17,924 bases of DNA from Thermoleophilia bacterium (GTDB lineage: Bacteria; Actinomycetota; Thermoleophilia; Gaiellales; Gaiellaceae), in the NCBI GenBank assembly GCA_025934335.1, contig JAICYG010000045.1, positions 1 through 17,924 of the forward strand. The letters run 5' to 3'. How positions within the stretch are numbered: position 1 is the first letter of the stretch; every line of letters starts with the position of its first letter. Under the pieces are notes generated by a model. That model made no database searches. It worked only from the letters and a program-made list of their open reading frames with translations, and had not been told where the DNA came from. Position numbers and translations under genes: made by a program. Shown piece after piece: positions 14,404 through 17,924 of the stretch.

Positions 14404-14409
14404 GCCCAG

Positions 14410-15801
14410 GTGGAGAGGAAGTGGTGGACGCTGGTCGCCGTTTGCACGGCGACCTTCATGTTGCTGCTCGACATCACGATCGTGAACGTCGCCCTGCCGC
14501 CGATCCAGCACGCGCTGACCGCGTCGTTCTCGCAGCTCCAGTGGGTGGTCGACGCCTACGCGCTCGCGCTCGCGACGTGCGTCCTCACGGCGGGAGCGCT
14601 CGCCGACCTGTTCGGGCGCAAGCGCCTCTTCCTGCTCGGGATCGTGCTCTTCACGGCCGCTTCGGCAGGCTGCGGTGCGGCTTTCGACCCGCTCTTCCTG
14701 ATCATCGCCCGCGGGCTGCAGGGGATCGGGGGCGCCATGATGTTCGCCACCGCGCTCGCTCTCCTCTCCCAGGAGTTCCACGGGAAGGAGCGCGGCACCG
14801 CATTCGGCCTCTGGGGCGCCGTGATCGGCGCGGCGGTCGCGATCGGGCCGCTGGCGGGCGGCGTCCTGACATCGTGGATCTCGTGGCGGTGGATCTTCTT
14901 CGTCAACATCCCGATCGGCGCCGGAGCGATCGCGCTCGGGCTGCGGCAGCTGCACGAGTCGAAGGACCCGGAGCACAGCCGGCTCGACCCGTTCGGGCTC
15001 GTCACGTTCACGATCGGCCTCTTCTGCCTGATCCTCGCGCTGATCGAGGGAAACGGCCACGGCTGGACGAGCGCCCTGATCCTCGCGCTGCTCGCGGTCG
15101 CAGCGGTCGCGCTGGTCGTGTTCGTCGCGTCGCAGGCGCGCGGCGGGCACACGATGATCGACCTCGCGCTCTTCCGCCGCCCCGCGTTCGTCGGCGCGCA
15201 GGCGACTGCGTTCGCGATCTCGGCGTCGATGTTCTCGATGTTCCTGTACCTGACGCTGTATCTCCAGGACATCCTCCACCTCACCGCGCTCGAGACGGGG
15301 GTCCGTTTCCTGCCCCTGTCGGCGCTCTCGTTCTTCGCGGCGCCGCTCGCGGGGCGACTGAGCGCGCACGTCCCGATCCGCGCCCTGATCGGGACGGGGC
15401 TCGCGCTGAACGCGGTCGCGATGTGGACGATGAGCCGCGTCACGACGAGCTCCCACTGGACCGTGCTGCTCCCCGGGTTCCTGATCGGCGGCGTCGGCAT
15501 CGGTCTGGTGAACGCACCGCTCGCGACGACGGCGGTGTCGACGGTGCGCGTCGAGCGCGCCGGGATGGCCTCCGGGATCAACAACACGTTCCGCCAGATC
15601 GGGATCGCGACGGGCATCGCGGCGCTCGGCGCGATCTTCTCGGCGAAGACCGGGAACGCGCGGACGCCGGCGGCGTTCGTGCACGGCCTGCACGACATCC
15701 TGCTCGTCGGGACGGGGGTCGCCGCCGCCGGCGCGGTCGTGGCCCTGGCGCTGATCCGGCGGCGCGACTTCGTCGCGTCAGGCCCGCAGCAGGCGGGCTG
15801 A
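14410..15801 (+). CDS. MFS drug/solute exporter of the 14-helix DHA2 (EmrB/QacA) family
   Basis: 463 residues starting VERKWWTLVAVCTATFMLLLDITIVNVALPPI, the TM1 signature of DHA2 pumps with the Asp of LLLD-I-T-I-V-N. Motif A is GALADLFGRKRLF, motif C is GPLAGGVLTSWISWRWIFFVNIPIG, and about 14 hydrophobic segments follow. It probably exports drugs or toxic metabolites using the proton gradient; the substrate is unknown. It is the only plus-strand gene in the right-hand housekeeping block, lying between phoH and the hydrolase. Its 3' end overlaps the convergent hydrolase gene by 24 bases, and no regulator gene is adjacent. Confidence 0.92.
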   Translation: MERKWWTLVAVCTATFMLLLDITIVNVALPPIQHALTASFSQLQWVVDAYALALATCVLTAGALADLFGRKRLFLLGIVLFTAASAGCGAAFDPLFLIIARGLQGIGGAMMFATALALLSQEFHGKERGTAFGLWGAVIGAAVAIGPLAGGVLTSWISWRWIFFVNIPIGAGAIALGLRQLHESKDPEHSRLDPFGLVTFTIGLFCLILALIEGNGHGWTSALILALLAVAAVALVVFVASQARGGHTMIDLALFRRPAFVGAQATAFAISASMFSMFLYLTLYLQDILHLTALETGVRFLPLSALSFFAAPLAGRLSAHVPIRALIGTGLALNAVAMWTMSRVTTSSHWTVLLPGFLIGGVGIGLVNAPLATTAVSTVRVERAGMASGINNTFRQIGIATGIAALGAIFSAKTGNARTPAAFVHGLHDILLVGTGVAAAGAVVALALIRRRDFVASGPQQAG

Positions 15802-16332
15802 GAACGCGGAGACCGCGCGCTCGAGCTCCGCGAGATCGCCGATCCGGCCGAGCGAGTGGTCGGCGCCCTCCACCTCGACGACCTCGTCCGCGAGCTCGCG
15901 CGCAAGGTCGCCGTCCCACGACTCGTCTGCCGTGCCGCCGATCAGAAGTGCGGGGGCGGTGCGCGCACGGAGGCCGTCGGCGCACCGGCGATGCCCGAGG
16001 AGGGGCGTCGTCCAGATCGCGGGCAGGCGGTGCTCAGCGGCGAACGGCGCCGCGAGCGAGCCCGCCGACTTGCCGCTGATCAGGGCGGCACCACCGGTGT
16101 AGTGAAGCGCGGCCTCGGCGAGGTCGAGCGGCCAGCGCTCCCGCTCCTCGACGTGGCGCGCGTCGGCCCACACCTGCACGACGCGCCAGCCCGCAAGCCA
16201 GAGCGGCTGTACGACGAACGCGTTCACGGGCATCCCGCCGAGCATCGCCCCCGGCAGGACGATCGCCGTGCGGTCAGGGTCGCCCTCGTACTCGTAGCCG
16301 TCGTGGGCGCCGAGGGCGATCGGGCGGATCAC
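15778..16332 (-). CDS. Small alpha/beta-hydrolase-fold protein
   Basis: 184 residues. A Ser nucleophile elbow is visible as SGKSAGSLAAP, followed by the acidic residue in LIGGTADESWD and the His in VEGADHSLGR, in the correct order for a catalytic triad. The early AIVLPGAMLGG is the oxyanion strand. The substrate is unknown; similar short proteins are annotated as alpha/beta hydrolases or dienelactone-hydrolase-like. The GTG start overlaps the yqeY-like stop by 4 bases (GTGA), so it belongs to the mtaB-HIT-yqeY unit. Confidence 0.75.
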   Translation of the reverse strand: MIRPIALGAHDGYEYEGDPDRTAIVLPGAMLGGMPVNAFVVQPLWLAGWRVVQVWADARHVEERERWPLDLAEAALHYTGGAALISGKSAGSLAAPFAAEHRLPAIWTTPLLGHRRCADGLRARTAPALLIGGTADESWDGDLARELADEVVEVEGADHSLGRIGDLAELERAVSAFSARLLRA

Positions 16333-16772
16333 GCGAGCTTCTCGCGCAGCATCTGGCTGACGGCGGCGCCGTCGGCCCTGCCGGCGATCTGCGGCATCAC
16401 GTCCTTCATCACGCGGCCCATGTCGCGCATGCTCGTCGCGCCGTTCTCCGCGATCGCGTCGTCGAGGATCTGCTCGAGCTCCTCCTCGGTGAGCGGCTCA
16501 GGCATGAACTCCTCGAGCACCGAGAGCTCGCCCTCCTCCTTCTCCGCCTGCGCCTCGCGGCCGCCGCTCCTGAACGCCTCGGCCGCCTCGATGCGCTTCT
16601 TGCGCTCGCGCTGGAGGACCTGCAGCTCCTCGTCCCCGGTCAGGGGACGCAGCAGGTCCTTCTCCGCCGACTTGAGGCTCGAGAGAATGAGGCGCAGCGC
16701 GTCCCGCCGCGGCGCGTCGCCGGCGCGCATCGCCTCCTTCACCTCCTGCTCGAGCTCGGTTATCAGCGTCAC
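16329..16772 (-). CDS. yqeY: GatB/YqeY domain protein
   Basis: 147 residues, the usual length. Family features are LITELEQEVKEAMRAGD, RRDALRLILSSLKSAE, a charged helix RERKKRIEAAEAFRSGGR, and LEEFMPEPLTEEELEQIL, with MRDMGRVMKDVMPQIAGRADG at the end. The domain is the tRNA-binding tail of GatB in stand-alone form; its exact role is unsettled. The GTG start overlaps the HIT stop (GTGA). In many bacteria it lies between rpsU and phoH; no rpsU is seen here. Confidence 0.93.
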   Translation of the reverse strand: MTLITELEQEVKEAMRAGDAPRRDALRLILSSLKSAEKDLLRPLTGDEELQVLQRERKKRIEAAEAFRSGGREAQAEKEEGELSVLEEFMPEPLTEEELEQILDDAIAENGATSMRDMGRVMKDVMPQIAGRADGAAVSQMLREKLA

Positions 16773-17107
16773 AGCTCTTCTCCCATCGGCCGGCCGCCGA
16801 GGATGTGCCAGTGGAGGTGGAACACCGTCTGCCCACCGCCGGGGCCGACGTTGACGACCACGCGGTAGTCCGTCAAGCCCGATTCTGCCGCGGTCGCAGC
16901 CACGAACGCCAGCATGCGGGCCGCCTCCTCGGGTGGAAACTCCGCGACGTCGCGGAACGTGTCCACGTGACGCTCGGGCAGGACGAGCAGGTGTGTCGGC
17001 GCCTGCGGGTTGATGTCGGCGATCGCGACGAACCCGTCGGCGGCGCGGATGTGGTCGCCGTCGCGGACGAGCTTGCAGAACAGGCAGTCCTCACGCGGCC
17101 CGGGCAA
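16769..17107 (-). CDS. HIT-family (histidine triad) nucleotide-binding hydrolase
   Basis: 112 residues from a TTG start at 17107 (MPGPREDCLFCKLV once initiated with Met). The HIT motif is intact as FHLHWHILGG (H-x-H-x-H), with the N-terminal CLFC zinc pair and PTHLLVLPERHV. Such Hint-type proteins hydrolyse AMP-lysyl or adenosine phosphoramidate bonds. The TTG is chosen because no ATG or GTG lies in frame close to the CLFC motif and a GAGGGG purine tract lies 4 bases upstream; a further ATG at 17269 would force a 179-base overlap into nonsense. The gene overlaps mtaB by 17 bases and yqeY by 4. Confidence 0.88.
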   Translation of the reverse strand: MPGPREDCLFCKLVRDGDHIRAADGFVAIADINPQAPTHLLVLPERHVDTFRDVAEFPPEEAARMLAFVAATAAESGLTDYRVVVNVGPGGGQTVFHLHWHILGGRPMGEEL

Positions 17108-17924
17108 GGATCCCCTCGTCCGTGACGCGGTCGGCGCGCACCTGCACGAGCTCCCCGACCCGCGCGTCGACGAGCCACGGCGTGTAGTCGTCTCCGTACC
17201 CCCGGCCCGGGCGGTCGACGAGCACGACGTCCTTCGTCTTCGTCCGCCATCGCGCGAGGCAGAGCTCATGGGAGAGTGCGCGCAGGCGGGCGCCGCGCTC
17301 CTTCTTCACGTGCGGCGGCACCGGGTCGTCGGCGGCGGTGGCGGTGCCGGGACGCGGCGAGTACGGGAAGACGTGCACCTTGGTGATGCCCGCGCGCTCG
17401 ACCGTTCGCAGCGTCTCCTCGAAGGCGGCGTCGTCCTCGGCCGGGAAGCCGACGATGACGTCGCTCGTCAGGTTGAGCTCGCCCGCGATCGGAGCGAGCC
17501 GGCGAAGGTAGGTGTCGACGGTGTAGCGACGCCGCATCGCGCGCAGCACGCCGTCGTCGCCGGACTGCAGCGGCACGTGCAGGTGGCTGCTCGCCGTCGG
17601 CGTGTCGCGCAGGGCGGCGACAAGCGCGTCGCTCACGTGATTGATCTCGATCGAACTGAGCCGGAGGCGCTCCAGCCCGGGCGTCGCGCCCGCCTCGCGG
17701 ACGAGGCGCGGCAGGTCGTAGCCCGCGGCGCGGTCGCGGAAGCAGCCGAGGTTGATGCCGGTGAGGACGACCTCGCGGGGGCCCTGCGCGACGCGGCGGC
17801 GGATCTCGGCGAGCACCGCCCCGGCGCTGCGGCTGCGCGTATCGCCGCTGACGACCGGGATGACGCAGAAGTTGCACGAGAACGAGCAGCCGTCCTGGAT
17901 CTTGACGAACGCGCGAACACGGTC
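17091..17924 (-). CDS. mtaB: tRNA methylthiotransferase MtaB-like radical SAM enzyme (N-terminus outside window)
   Basis: The 277 residues seen start within the radical SAM domain. FVKIQDGCSFSCNFCVIP holds the CxxxCxxC that binds the [4Fe-4S] cluster. VVLTGINLGCF, LRLSSIEI, LHVPLQSGDDGVLRAMRRRYT and SDVIVGFPAEDDAAFEETL follow, with a TRAM-like tRNA-binding tail from about DVVLVDRPG to the end. The LTGINLG wording favours MtaB (2-methylthiolation of threonylcarbamoyl-adenosine 37) over MiaB (LVGQNVNSY-type). The upstream methylthiotransferase domain is beyond base 17924. It leads the mtaB-HIT-yqeY-hydrolase unit. Confidence 0.85.
   Translation of the reverse strand, partial: DRVRAFVKIQDGCSFSCNFCVIPVVSGDTRSRSAGAVLAEIRRRVAQGPREVVLTGINLGCFRDRAAGYDLPRLVREAGATPGLERLRLSSIEINHVSDALVAALRDTPTASSHLHVPLQSGDDGVLRAMRRRYTVDTYLRRLAPIAGELNLTSDVIVGFPAEDDAAFEETLRTVERAGITKVHVFPYSPRPGTATAADDPVPPHVKKERGARLRALSHELCLARWRTKTKDVVLVDRPGRGYGDDYTPWLVDARVGELVQVRADRVTDEGILARAA

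Noticed and set aside
13723..15693. 656-codon minus-strand open frame
   Set aside because: It is antisense to the MFS gene and then out of frame in phoH; composition is Arg/Asp/Glu repeats with no recognisable domain.
14421..16079. 552-codon plus-strand open frame over the MFS and hydrolase genes
   Set aside because: It is a shifted-frame shadow of the MFS gene, strongly Arg/Asp/Pro-biased and without hydrophobic segments.
1..17924. tRNA, rRNA, riboswitch, CRISPR or insertion-sequence features
   Set aside because: Reading both strands showed no cloverleaf-like gene with CCA or GTTCGA-type T-loop context, no spaced direct repeats, and no transposase motif or terminal inverted repeats.

Overview
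The window is about 18 kb of very GC-rich (roughly 70% by eye), densely packed actinobacterial DNA. GTG starts are common, and eight adjacent gene pairs share exact 4-base ATGA/GTGA overlaps. The gene content suggests the class Thermoleophilia (Gaiellales or Solirubrobacterales), probably an environmental genome or metagenome bin: a zinc-ribbon/class III cyclase/AAA ATPase giant, a DeoC with a two-part ALDH16, a fused undecaprenol/diacylglycerol kinase-PAP2, and MtaB. That placement is inferred from gene types and not tested. No tRNA, rRNA, CRISPR, insertion sequence or origin was seen, and no stretch above 300 bases lacks a gene or gene remnant.

Left part (1-2948). Three minus-strand genes run toward the left edge: a TrpC-like TIM-barrel protein without the usual catalytic lysines, a lipoprotein, and a Tat-exported protein cut by the edge. 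Divergent to them is the relic of a ribbon-helix-helix antitoxin/Doc toxin pair. Its operator palindrome is still visible, the antitoxin is frameshifted, and the toxin has lost its catalytic middle.

Deoxyribose module (2583-6136, minus). The order is deoC, a catalytic aldehyde dehydrogenase, a half-length non-catalytic aldehyde dehydrogenase and a cupin, all overlapping. The two dehydrogenases together match the two-domain ALDH16 architecture, split into two chains. The likely job is cleavage of deoxyribose 5-phosphate and oxidation of the acetaldehyde released.

Centre (6148-10768). A large zinc-ribbon/cyclase/AAA/TPR-like regulatory gene carries four separate reading-frame lesions and is probably dead. 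A FRG-domain gene lies divergent to it, 27 bases away. A small lipoprotein gene runs convergently into the FRG gene.

Right part (10778-17924). This is the conserved housekeeping block MtaB, HIT, YqeY, (hydrolase), [MFS pump, opposite strand], PhoH, YbeY, DgkA-PAP2, Cdd, Era and a PH-like small protein. It covers tRNA modification, 16S rRNA maturation (YbeY, Era), lipid-carrier recycling and pyrimidine salvage. The MFS transporter and hydrolase interrupt an otherwise familiar order.

Several operon-leading genes (14410 +, 14387 -, 9500 -, 10768 -) have a TAnnnT hexamer exactly 6 bases before the start codon and no Shine-Dalgarno sequence. This suggests leaderless transcription. Two of these promoters, for MFS and PhoH, are back-to-back and share the same TA step.
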